Shown here piece by piece: positions 22,314 through 30,946 of a stretch of 40,091 nt of DNA (position 1 is the stretch's first letter; each line of letters begins with the position of its first letter). This DNA comes from Mycobacterium sp. IS-1496 (GTDB taxonomy: Bacteria > Actinomycetota > Actinomycetes > Mycobacteriales > Mycobacteriaceae), in assembly GCF_001499995.1 (NCBI RefSeq), contig NZ_LQIU01000036.1:1-40091 (forward strand), in the 5' to 3' direction. Below the pieces are notes generated by a model, which saw nothing but the letters and a program-made list of their open reading frames with translations, did not search any database and was not told where the DNA came from. The position numbers were made by a program, and so were the translations under genes.

Positions 22314-23401
22314 ATTCCGCGCCGGACGATCCACGGTTGCAGCACCCGGTCGACCGACCATGCCGGGAAGCGGAACACCGTGCCGTTGGGGGCGAACACC
22401 TCGAGGCCGTCGGGTTGGCCACCGAGCACCGAACCCCAGCGGCGGCTCGGTGCTCGGTAGTCGCGCAGCGGCCGCCCCGCGAAGTCCGCGCGGATGTTGC
22501 GGGCCAGGAGTTTGTCGGCGCGGTTACGGGCGCTGCTCCGCAACGGATCGGTGGCCGCGACGTCGCCGATCGCGTAGACCCGTTCGTGCCCAACGACTTT
22601 CAGCTGCCTGGTGACGCGCACGAAGCCGTCGGCGTCGAGCACCTCGCCGGGCAGCCAGTCGGTGTTGGGCCGGACCCGCCCGATCGCCCACAGCACCGCA
22701 TCCGCGGTCGCCGCGGGCTGGCCGGTGCTCCACTGGACCGGACCGTCGGTGATGCGGTCGCACGCGAACCCCTCGGGGACGACGGCGCGGTGGCCCGCCC
22801 GCAACCCCACGCCGAGCTCGTCGAGCCGCCGCGCGATCCTGTCCCACACCCGCGGGTGGTGCTGCGGCAGGGGCCGCGGACCGGGAAAGCACAGGTCGAC
22901 GCGGGTATCCGGCCAGGTGAGCGCCAGGTTGGCGGCGCTGCTCACCGCCGCGGCACCCCCGCCCACGACGAGCACCGACCGCGCGGCGGCCAGCCGCTCG
23001 TGGTCGGCGCGCAGTTGGGCGGCGACCTCATCGCCCGACCGATAGCCCGGCCTGCGCCAGAAGCCGTTGCTCACCCCGGTGGCGATCACCAGCGCGTCGA
23101 AATCCTCCACCACCGTCGATCCGTCGGTGCGCTGCCCCGACACTTTCCGGCCCGCGAGGTCGACTCCCGTCAGCGTCGCGTGTTCGGTGCGGACCCGGTC
23201 GAGGGCACGGAACCGGTCGAACGTGATCCAGTAGTCGCGCGCCCAATCGTCGGGGCGGGCCAGCCGCACGCCGAGCTCCTGCCCGCTGACCAGACCGGGT
23301 TTGGCCGAGATGCCGACCACGTCGAAGTGCCGGCCCAGCCGGATCGCGGTCAGGACGCCGCTGTCCCCGAGACCGGCGACGACGACGCGGGGGCGGCTCA
23401 C
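22277..23401 (-). CDS. FAD-dependent NAD(P)H oxidoreductase (NDH-2/FSP1-like)
   Basis: 374 residues from a GTG at 23401 that overlaps the DUF1295 stop (GTGA). FAD loop VVVAGLGDSGV (4-14), ATG in DALVIATGVSNG, NAD(P) loop VLVVGGGAAAVSSA, and the second FAD motif VYAIGDVAATDP. This is the layout of type II NADH dehydrogenases and related quinone reductases. A long extension toward 23557 in the same frame lies inside the upstream gene and is not used. Being coupled to a DUF1295 enzyme, it may supply reducing power to that membrane reductase; this is inference. Confidence 0.9.
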   Translation of the reverse strand: MSRPRVVVAGLGDSGVLTAIRLGRHFDVVGISAKPGLVSGQELGVRLARPDDWARDYWITFDRFRALDRVRTEHATLTGVDLAGRKVSGQRTDGSTVVEDFDALVIATGVSNGFWRRPGYRSGDEVAAQLRADHERLAAARSVLVVGGGAAAVSSAANLALTWPDTRVDLCFPGPRPLPQHHPRVWDRIARRLDELGVGLRAGHRAVVPEGFACDRITDGPVQWSTGQPAATADAVLWAIGRVRPNTDWLPGEVLDADGFVRVTRQLKVVGHERVYAIGDVAATDPLRSSARNRADKLLARNIRADFAGRPLRDYRAPSRRWGSVLGGQPDGLEVFAPNGTVFRFPAWSVDRVLQPWIVRRGIYRGVRPSPSRD

Positions 23402-24288
23402 ACGCGCGCCTTGCGGGGCGGTCGCGGCACGAACCGCGACACCCGGTCCATCACGTCCTGGTAGCCGGGCCGGCGTTGCAGACTGCGCGTCTCCATCATC
23501 GGGATGCTCGCCCCGAGGAACATCGCGAGCATCGCCAACGCGCCGGCGAACAGCCACCAGGCCTCACCCGGCGAGGCCGCCACCCCGAACAGCGCGAGCG
23601 CGACCCAGAATCCGCACTCGCCGAAGTAGTTCGGGTGACGGGACCAGGCCCACAGGCCGCGGTCCATCACCTCGCCCGGCCCGCGTCCGGCGACGAAGCG
23701 GTGCATCTGCACATCGGCGACCAGCTCCAGCGTCACCGCTGCGACGGCGATCATGAAGGCGATCGCCGCCAGCCACATCCAGCCCTCCCCCGGGGTCGTC
23801 ACCGCCACGTAGACCGGCAGCATGCCGAGGAACACCTGCAGGGTGGGGATCAGGTGGATGGCGACCAGATCGACCACGAACTCCCACCGGCCGGCCCGCT
23901 CCCGGAACATCGGGTATCGCCAATCTTCGTGGTGCAGACCGGGAAACGCGTACAGCCAGTTACCGGTCAGCCGCACCGCCCAGTACCCGACCGCCACGGC
24001 GACGAGTGCGACACGCAGGGCATCGGCGTCCGGGCTCTGGCTCCACCAGTAGATCAACAGCAGGGGCGGCACGACGCTCCAGTAGGCGTCGTAGAAGCTC
24101 GAGTTGCGGTAGCCCCGGCTGAACGCGAACACCACCACGGTGCCCACCACGTCGGCGATCAGGGTGTCGAGCCACAACCGTCCGGTCTCCGGCCCCCACA
24201 CCAGCCACGCGGCGGCGGCCGCCAGCGCGAGCGCGTAGGCCACGGCGACGACCGCCAACGATGCGGCCTTGCTCCGGTGTGCGGTCAC
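23398..24288 (-). CDS. DUF1295 membrane protein, steroid 5-alpha-reductase superfamily
   Basis: 296 residues from the GTG at 24288, with GGGAGG seven bases before it. The open frame continues to 25431 but only across the antisense side of the fadE genes. It has about six to seven helices and the superfamily's C-terminal motif WSRHPNYFGECGFW (near 220), plus VVDLVAIHLIPTLQVFLG. Members reduce steroid or fatty acyl double bonds, or methylate isoprenoid-type lipids. It lies divergent to two acyl-CoA dehydrogenases with a KstR-like operator between, so a steroid-linked role is plausible. Confidence 0.9.
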   Translation of the reverse strand: MTAHRSKAASLAVVAVAYALALAAAAAWLVWGPETGRLWLDTLIADVVGTVVVFAFSRGYRNSSFYDAYWSVVPPLLLIYWWSQSPDADALRVALVAVAVGYWAVRLTGNWLYAFPGLHHEDWRYPMFRERAGRWEFVVDLVAIHLIPTLQVFLGMLPVYVAVTTPGEGWMWLAAIAFMIAVAAVTLELVADVQMHRFVAGRGPGEVMDRGLWAWSRHPNYFGECGFWVALALFGVAASPGEAWWLFAGALAMLAMFLGASIPMMETRSLQRRPGYQDVMDRVSRFVPRPPRKARV

Positions 24289-24341
24289 AGGCGGCCTCCC
24301 GAGGTGGCCCGGAGACGAGTGACGTGGGCCACAGCGGTCCG

Positions 24342-24361
24342 AACTGTAACACGTTCCAGTT
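24342..24361. promoter_or_regulatory. KstR-type operator
   Basis: AACTGTAACACGTTCCAGTT. The inner 14 bases (24345-24358) fit the KstR consensus TnnAACnnGTTnnA at every fixed position, and the outer AACTG/CAGTT arms extend the palindrome to 16 of 20 symmetric bases. It lies in the 138-150 base gap between the divergent DUF1295 and acyl-CoA dehydrogenase genes, 54 bases from the former. KstR is the TetR repressor of the mycobacterial cholesterol-catabolism regulon. Confidence 0.72.
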
Positions 24362-24438
24362 GCGCCGCCTGCGGTCCGCCGCAGCGCACGTCCGCCCTGC
24401 TCGCCCGGTGCGATCACCCCTTGCTTATGGTGACTGAG

Positions 24439-25629
24439 ATGAGCACCGCGGCTGATATCGACCGGGTCACCGAACTCGCCAAGCGCGTCGTGGCCGAACA
24501 CGATCCCAAGACCGTGCCGATCCCCGACTTCCTCGGCGCCTGCTACGACGCCGGCCTGTCCTGGGTGCACTTCCCGCAGGGGCTGGGCGGGCTGGAGGTC
24601 TCGCGCGGCCTGCAGGCCGTCGCCGACGGAATCCTGCAGGGCGCGGGTGGTCCGGTCCCGTTGGGGCTCAACCCCATGGGCTACGGCATGGCCGCGCCGA
24701 CCATCCGCGAACACGCCCAGAACGACGACGTCAAACGGTCCTGGCTTCGACCCCTGGCGACGACCGAGCACATCTGGTGCCAGTTGTTCTCCGAACCCGG
24801 CGCCGGCTCCGACCTGGCGGGCCTGGCGACCTCGGCGGTGCCCGACGGTGACGACTGGGTGGTCAACGGGCAGAAGGTGTGGACCAGCCTGGCGCACCGC
24901 GCCCGGTGGGGTCTGCTGCTGGCGCGCACCAACCCGGATGTGCCCAAGCACAAGGGCCTGACGTATTTCGTCATCGACATGCACGCACCGGGCGTCGAGA
25001 CCCGGCCGCTGCGCCAGATGACCGGCCACGCCGAATTCAACGAGGTCTACTTCAGCGACGCCCGCATTCCCGATGCGCACCGGCTCGGCGGTGTCGACGA
25101 CGGGTGGCGGGTCGCGATGACGACGCTGATGAACGAGCGCAGCGCGCTCGGCGCGAGCGGAAGCCGGCGGGGTGCGGGCACGATCGCCGACGCCGTGGCG
25201 CTGTGGGCGTCGCGCCCCGAACGCCACACCCCGGTGCTGCGCGACCGGTTGTCCGAACTGTGGTTGCGCGCCGAGGCGCAGCGGCTCACCTCGGAGCGGT
25301 CCCGCGCATCGGCGACCGTCGGCGGGCCCGGCCCGGAGGGGTCGATCGGCAAGTTGGTCGGCGCCGAGCTCAATCAGCGGATTTACCAGTGGTGCATGGA
25401 CTTTCTCGGTCCCGAGGGGACGCTGTACCACAGCTACGCGATGAACAGTGGAGACCAGAGCGACTGGCGCGGACCGATCCAGCAGCGGTTCCTGCGCAGC
25501 CGCGCCAACACCATCGAAGGCGGCACGTCGGACGTGATGCGCAACATCCTCGGCGAGCGGGTGCTCGGCCTGCCGGGTGATCTGCGCGCGGACGCCGGCA
25601 TGCCGTGGAAGGAGATCCCGCGTGGGTAG
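24439..25629 (+). CDS. Acyl-CoA dehydrogenase (FadE)
   Basis: 396 residues from ATG 24439 (MSTAADIDRV); an in-frame ATG at 24427 is equally possible and adds MVTE. Domain signs: N-terminal helices, LFSEPGAGSDLAGL (the FAD/substrate loop, about 117-130), WVVNGQKVWTSLAH, and the C-terminal RANTIEGGTSDVMRNILGERVLGLP. This is the full acyl-CoA dehydrogenase signature. It overlaps the next fadE gene by 8 bases. Paired FadE genes like this usually code for alpha2-beta2 enzymes acting on steroid side-chain CoA esters in mycobacteria. The KstR-like site just upstream agrees. Confidence 0.93.
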   Translation: MSTAADIDRVTELAKRVVAEHDPKTVPIPDFLGACYDAGLSWVHFPQGLGGLEVSRGLQAVADGILQGAGGPVPLGLNPMGYGMAAPTIREHAQNDDVKRSWLRPLATTEHIWCQLFSEPGAGSDLAGLATSAVPDGDDWVVNGQKVWTSLAHRARWGLLLARTNPDVPKHKGLTYFVIDMHAPGVETRPLRQMTGHAEFNEVYFSDARIPDAHRLGGVDDGWRVAMTTLMNERSALGASGSRRGAGTIADAVALWASRPERHTPVLRDRLSELWLRAEAQRLTSERSRASATVGGPGPEGSIGKLVGAELNQRIYQWCMDFLGPEGTLYHSYAMNSGDQSDWRGPIQQRFLRSRANTIEGGTSDVMRNILGERVLGLPGDLRADAGMPWKEIPRG

Positions 25630-26788
25630 TCATCCGGCGGAGTTCGTGTTCACCGACGAGCAGCGGCAGCTGCGGGATGCGGTGCGGCGGTTCTGCGCCG
25701 ACCACTTCGACGAGTCCGCGGTGCGCCGGATCATGGAGTCCGACCCGGCGTTCGACCCCGCGCTGTGGGCGCGGCTCGGCTCCGAGCTCGGCGTGCTGGG
25801 CCTGTCGGTGCCCGAAGCCGACGGAGGCGTCGGCGGCGACCTCGTCGACCAGGCCGTCGCGGTCGAGGAGTTCGGCGCGTCCCTGGTGTGCGGACCGCTG
25901 TTCGGGACGGTCTACCTCGCGGTGCCGGCACTGGTCGCCGCCCCGGCGGGCTCGGCGCGCGACGATCTGCTCAGCGCCCTCGTCGAGGGCACCCGCACCG
26001 CGGCGTTCGCCGTCGGTGACCGCGCAGGCGCCTTCACTCCCGACACCGTCGGCGTGACGGCCGAGGGTGACGCGCTGACGGGCACGCTCACCCACGTCGT
26101 CGACGGCGCGGTCGCCGACGTCGTGCTCGTCGCCGCGAAGGGTTCCGACGGGGTGGGCCTGTACGCCGTCGACGCCGACGCCGACGGAGTGGAACGCACG
26201 CCGCTGGTCACGCTCGACCTGACCCGCACCCAGGCGGGTTTCACGCTGACGGGTGCGCCCGCCACGCTGATCGCCGGGCCGGACGAAGCGGGCCGGGTGA
26301 TCCAGCATGCGCTGCACGTCGGTTCGGCGCTGCTGGCCGTCGAACAGGTCGGCGCCGCTGCGCATCTGCTCGACATCGGGGTCGAGTACGCGAAGTCGCG
26401 GCTGCAGTTCGGCCGTCCGATCGGCTCGTTCCAGGCGGTCAAACACCGGTTGGCCGACATGTTGGTCGACGCCGAACACGCGCGGTCGACGGCCTACCAC
26501 GCGGTGTGGGCACTGACCGACGGCTCGGACGACGCCGCGCTGGCGACGGCGATCGCCCAGGCCGTGTGTTCGGCCGCGCTCAGCCGGATCGCCGCCGACA
26601 CCATCCAGGTGCTGGGCGGTATCGGCTTCACGTGGGAACACCAGGCGCACCTGTACTTCAAGCGGGCCACCACGGACGCGACGCTGCTCGGCACCGCCGA
26701 GGAGCACCGCGCCCGCGTCGCCGACCTGGTGCTCGACACCGCGACGCCCGACCGCGTCCCGCGGGTGGCGGCCGGCACCCCCGGCTGA
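25622..26788 (+). CDS. Acyl-CoA dehydrogenase (FadE), partner subunit
   Basis: 388 residues from a GTG at 25622 inside the end of the previous fadE, which indicates coupling. FTDEQRQLRDAVRRF opens the N-terminal helical domain. YAKSRLQFGRPIGSFQAVKH and QVLGGIGFTWEHQAHLYFKRA are the C-terminal FAD-binding motifs. The middle SEPxAGSD loop of an active subunit is replaced by AFAVGDRAGAFTPD, so this is likely the subunit without its own complete FAD site, as in the alpha2-beta2 FadE enzymes. The substrate is unknown. Confidence 0.92.
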   Translation: MGSHPAEFVFTDEQRQLRDAVRRFCADHFDESAVRRIMESDPAFDPALWARLGSELGVLGLSVPEADGGVGGDLVDQAVAVEEFGASLVCGPLFGTVYLAVPALVAAPAGSARDDLLSALVEGTRTAAFAVGDRAGAFTPDTVGVTAEGDALTGTLTHVVDGAVADVVLVAAKGSDGVGLYAVDADADGVERTPLVTLDLTRTQAGFTLTGAPATLIAGPDEAGRVIQHALHVGSALLAVEQVGAAAHLLDIGVEYAKSRLQFGRPIGSFQAVKHRLADMLVDAEHARSTAYHAVWALTDGSDDAALATAIAQAVCSAALSRIAADTIQVLGGIGFTWEHQAHLYFKRATTDATLLGTAEEHRARVADLVLDTATPDRVPRVAAGTPG

Positions 26789-26858
26789 GTCGACGCCCGG
26801 CGCGGGTGGCTGCAAGTCGCTATGCTGGCGCCTTTCCCCGCGAGACGCAGGAGTGGAC

Positions 26859-28129
<1,271 letters not shown>

Positions 28130-28133
<4 letters not shown>

Positions 28134-29302
28134 CGCCGGAGGAGGCGGCCGCCGCGCTGCGCACCACCGACGCCGTCCGCGCCCGCGCGAGCCAGCTGCT
28201 GCACCGTGCCAGGGCCGGTGACTCGGCATGGTTCACCGTTGGTGACGACGCCCTCGACTCCGCAGCGGAGATCGTGGCCGAGCTGACCCGCGAACGCTAT
28301 CCGGACCTCGCGATCCCGTTCCACAGCCGGTGGCGGCACTTCGAAGCCGGTGGGGTCCACCGCGCCGCGGGTCTCGAGGGGAACCCCAGGGCGATGATCG
28401 ACCTCGCGGTGGTCAGCGTGCTGCTCGACGCCGGCGCAGGTGCGGACTGGAGTTTTCGGGAAGACGCTTCCGGACAACGGTTCTCGCGCTCGGAGGGATT
28501 GGCGGTCGCGAGCTGGCACGCCTTCGCCGACGGGGTCTTCTCGTCGGACCCGGGCGAGCCGCTGCGCGTGGACGCCGCAGGGCTGCAGGCGCTGACCGCC
28601 GACCGGCTGGGTGCGGCGTTCCAGGTTCGTTCGGACAATCCCCTCGTGGGACTCGACGGCCGCGTGGCGCTGCTGCACCGTCTCGGGTCGGCACTGGCGG
28701 ACTCCGACGTCTTCGGCGGCCGCCCGGGCGGGCTGTTCGACGCCCTCACCGCCACCGCGCAGACGGTGCGCGCCCACGACATCCTCACGGTGCTTCTCAC
28801 CGAGCTGTCGTCGATCTGGTTGAGCGGCAACAGCGTCGGTGATCAACCGCTGGGCGACTGTTGGCTGCACCCGGCGGCCGGAGGCGAGGGCTTCACGCGC
28901 GGCTGGGTCCCGTTCCACAAGCTCTCGCAGTGGCTGACCTATTCGCTGCTCGAACCGTTCACCTGGGCGGGTGTGCCGGTGGCGGGTGTCGAGGCGCTCA
29001 CCGCGCTGCCGGAGTACCGCAACGGCGGCCTGCTGCTGGACACCGGTGTGCTGACACTGCGGGACCCCGGATACGCCGACCGCACGTGGCAGGTCGGGGA
29101 CGAACTGGTCGTCGAGTGGCGCGCTCTGACCGTTGCGCTCCTCGACGAGCTCGCACCTGCGGTGTGCGCGCGACTCGGCGTCGACATGCCGCTCGCCTGC
29201 GTCCTGGAGGGCGGAACCTGGTCTGCCGGACGCCATCTGGCGCGCGAGCGCCGCGGCGGGTCGCCGCCCCTGACCATCGACAGCGACGGCACCGTCTTCT
29301 GA
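28130..29302 (+). CDS. DUF1688 protein, Urc4-type
   Basis: 390 residues; the ATG overlaps the Urc1 stop (ATGA). Recognised as DUF1688 by FHSRWRHFEAGGVHRA, VVSVLLDAGAGADWSF, FSRSEGLAVASWHAF, ELSSIWLSGNSVGDQPLGDCW, WVPFHKLSQWLTYSLLEPF and LPEYRNGGLLLDTGVL. DUF1688 corresponds to URC4 of the uracil-degradation pathway found in yeasts and some bacteria; its exact reaction is, to my knowledge, not established. No signal peptide or helices. The gene order Urc1-Urc4-UPRT strongly supports the assignment. Confidence 0.9.
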
Positions 29303-29319
29303 AGCAGACAGGAACACAC

Positions 29320-29949
29320 ATGGGCGAAGTACACCTCGTCGACCATCCGCTGGTGACGCACAAGCTGACGCTGCTGCGGCGCAAGGACGCCTCGACGCAC
29401 AGCTTCCGCCAGCTGCTGCACGAGATCTCCGCGCTGATGGCCTACGAGGTGCTGCGCGACATCCCGACCCAGGACTTCGAGGTGGAGACGCCGATGGAGA
29501 CGACGGTCGGCAAGGTGATCGACGGGAAGAAACTGGTGTTCGTGTCGATCCTGCGCGCGGGCACGGGCATCCTCGACGGCATGCTGGCCGTGGTGCCCGG
29601 GGCGCGCGTCGGCCACATCGGGCTGTATCGCGATCCCAAGACGCTCGTCGCGATCGAGTACTACTTCAAGATGCCGGCCGAGATGGACGAGCGCGACGTC
29701 GTCGTCGTCGACCCGATGCTGGCCACCGGTCACTCGGCGGTGGCCGCGGTGGATCGGATCAAGGAGTGCGGCCCGAAGTCGGTCAAATTCGTCTGCCTGC
29801 TGACCTGCCCCGAGGGCATCGCCGCGATGCAGGAGGCACACCCAGACGTCCCGATCTACACCGCGGCCGTCGACCGCGAGCTCGACGAGCACGGCTACAT
29901 CGTGCCGGGGCTCGGCGACGCGGGTGACCGGATCTTCGGCACGAAGTAG
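29320..29949 (+). CDS. upp: Uracil phosphoribosyltransferase
   Basis: 209 residues, the usual Upp length. PRPP loop VVVVDPMLATGHSA (127-140), RAGTGILDGM (79-88) and the uracil-binding tail YIVPGLGDAGDRIFGTK are all intact. It converts uracil and PRPP to UMP. It lies 17 bases after the DUF1688 gene with AGGA upstream, so it is in the same transcript. In yeast the URC pathway needs a UPRT (Urc6), so this copy may start uracil catabolism as well as salvage. Confidence 0.96.
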   Translation: MGEVHLVDHPLVTHKLTLLRRKDASTHSFRQLLHEISALMAYEVLRDIPTQDFEVETPMETTVGKVIDGKKLVFVSILRAGTGILDGMLAVVPGARVGHIGLYRDPKTLVAIEYYFKMPAEMDERDVVVVDPMLATGHSAVAAVDRIKECGPKSVKFVCLLTCPEGIAAMQEAHPDVPIYTAAVDRELDEHGYIVPGLGDAGDRIFGTK

Positions 29950-29991
29950 CCGTTGTTTGATCAACCCCCCGCCCGGGAATCGGTCGACCTA

Positions 29992-30927
29992 ATGACACAC
30001 GAATGGGAATGCGTCGTCGTCGGTGGTGGCGCCGCAGGGTTGAGCGCCACATTGGTCCTGGGACGGGCGCGCCGGCGCACCCTGCTCGTCGACGCGGGCG
30101 AACAGAGCAACCGCTTCTCCACCGGCATCGGCGGGCTCCTCGGCTACGACCAGCGGCCGCCCGAAGAACTCTATGCGGCCGGGCGCCGCGAGCTCGAGGC
30201 CTATCCGACGGTCGAGTACCGGACGGGCACCGTGGTGCACGGCGCGACGCAGGACGACGGTTTCGTGCTCTCCCTCGACGACGGGGACCAGGTCACCACC
30301 CGCCGCGTGGTACTGGCCACCGGCATGCAGTACTGCCCGCCGGAACTGCCCGGCCTGGAACCGCTCTGGGGCAAATCGGTGTTCCAGTGCCCGTTCTGCC
30401 ACGGGTGGGAGATGCGTGACAAACGGCTGGCGTCGCTGGCGGCCGGCGAGGAGGCGATCCATGCCTCGCTGATGCTGCGCGGGTGGAGTGACGACGTCGT
30501 GTTGCTGACCGACGGGCACCCGCAACTCGACGGCGTCGACTACGAACAGTTGGCGGCCGCGGGCGTCACGATCGACGACCGACGGATCACCGAACTGATC
30601 GGCACCGACGGACAGCTCGAGGCCATCGCCTTCAACGACGGCAGCCGGCTCGAACGCGACGGGCTGCTGGTGGAGGCGCCGCTGCGGCAACGCTCGAAAC
30701 TCGCCGAGCAACTCGGCGCCTCGTGCACCCCGGGCCCGCTGGCCGTGGACACGATCGGTATCGATGCGCTGCACCGCACGTCGGCGCAGACGGTGTTCGC
30801 CGCGGGTGACGTGTGCACCGAACACCCGTATGTGGCGGGGTCGATCGCGGGCGGTGCGCAGGCGGCGATGATCGTCGCGCAGAGCCTGCTGGCCGAACAG
30901 TTCGGGATGCCGTACCCGCCGGAGTGA
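29992..30927 (+). CDS. Thioredoxin-reductase-like flavoprotein, CPFC type
   Basis: 311 residues from the ATG at 29992; an upstream in-frame TTG at 29953 is less likely. FAD loop VVVGGGAAGLSA (8-19), redox pair Cys133-Pro-Phe-Cys136 followed by HGWEMR, and C-terminal FAD motif TVFAAGDVCTEHPYVAGSIAGGAQAA. The NADPH loop usually GGGDSA reads AAGEEA (around 150-155), so NADPH binding is doubtful. This matches the dithiol oxidase side branch (GliT/HlmI type with CxxCHGYE) more than true thioredoxin reductases. It lies 42 bases after upp and may be in the same transcript. Confidence 0.88.
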   Translation: MTHEWECVVVGGGAAGLSATLVLGRARRRTLLVDAGEQSNRFSTGIGGLLGYDQRPPEELYAAGRRELEAYPTVEYRTGTVVHGATQDDGFVLSLDDGDQVTTRRVVLATGMQYCPPELPGLEPLWGKSVFQCPFCHGWEMRDKRLASLAAGEEAIHASLMLRGWSDDVVLLTDGHPQLDGVDYEQLAAAGVTIDDRRITELIGTDGQLEAIAFNDGSRLERDGLLVEAPLRQRSKLAEQLGASCTPGPLAVDTIGIDALHRTSAQTVFAAGDVCTEHPYVAGSIAGGAQAAMIVAQSLLAEQFGMPYPPE

Positions 30928-30946
30928 CCGCGCGGTTCCGCCGATA

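Noticed and set aside
23398..25431. 677-codon minus-strand frame as one protein
   Set aside because: The upstream part is antisense to fadE. The GTG at 24288 has a ribosome site and starts a clean membrane protein.
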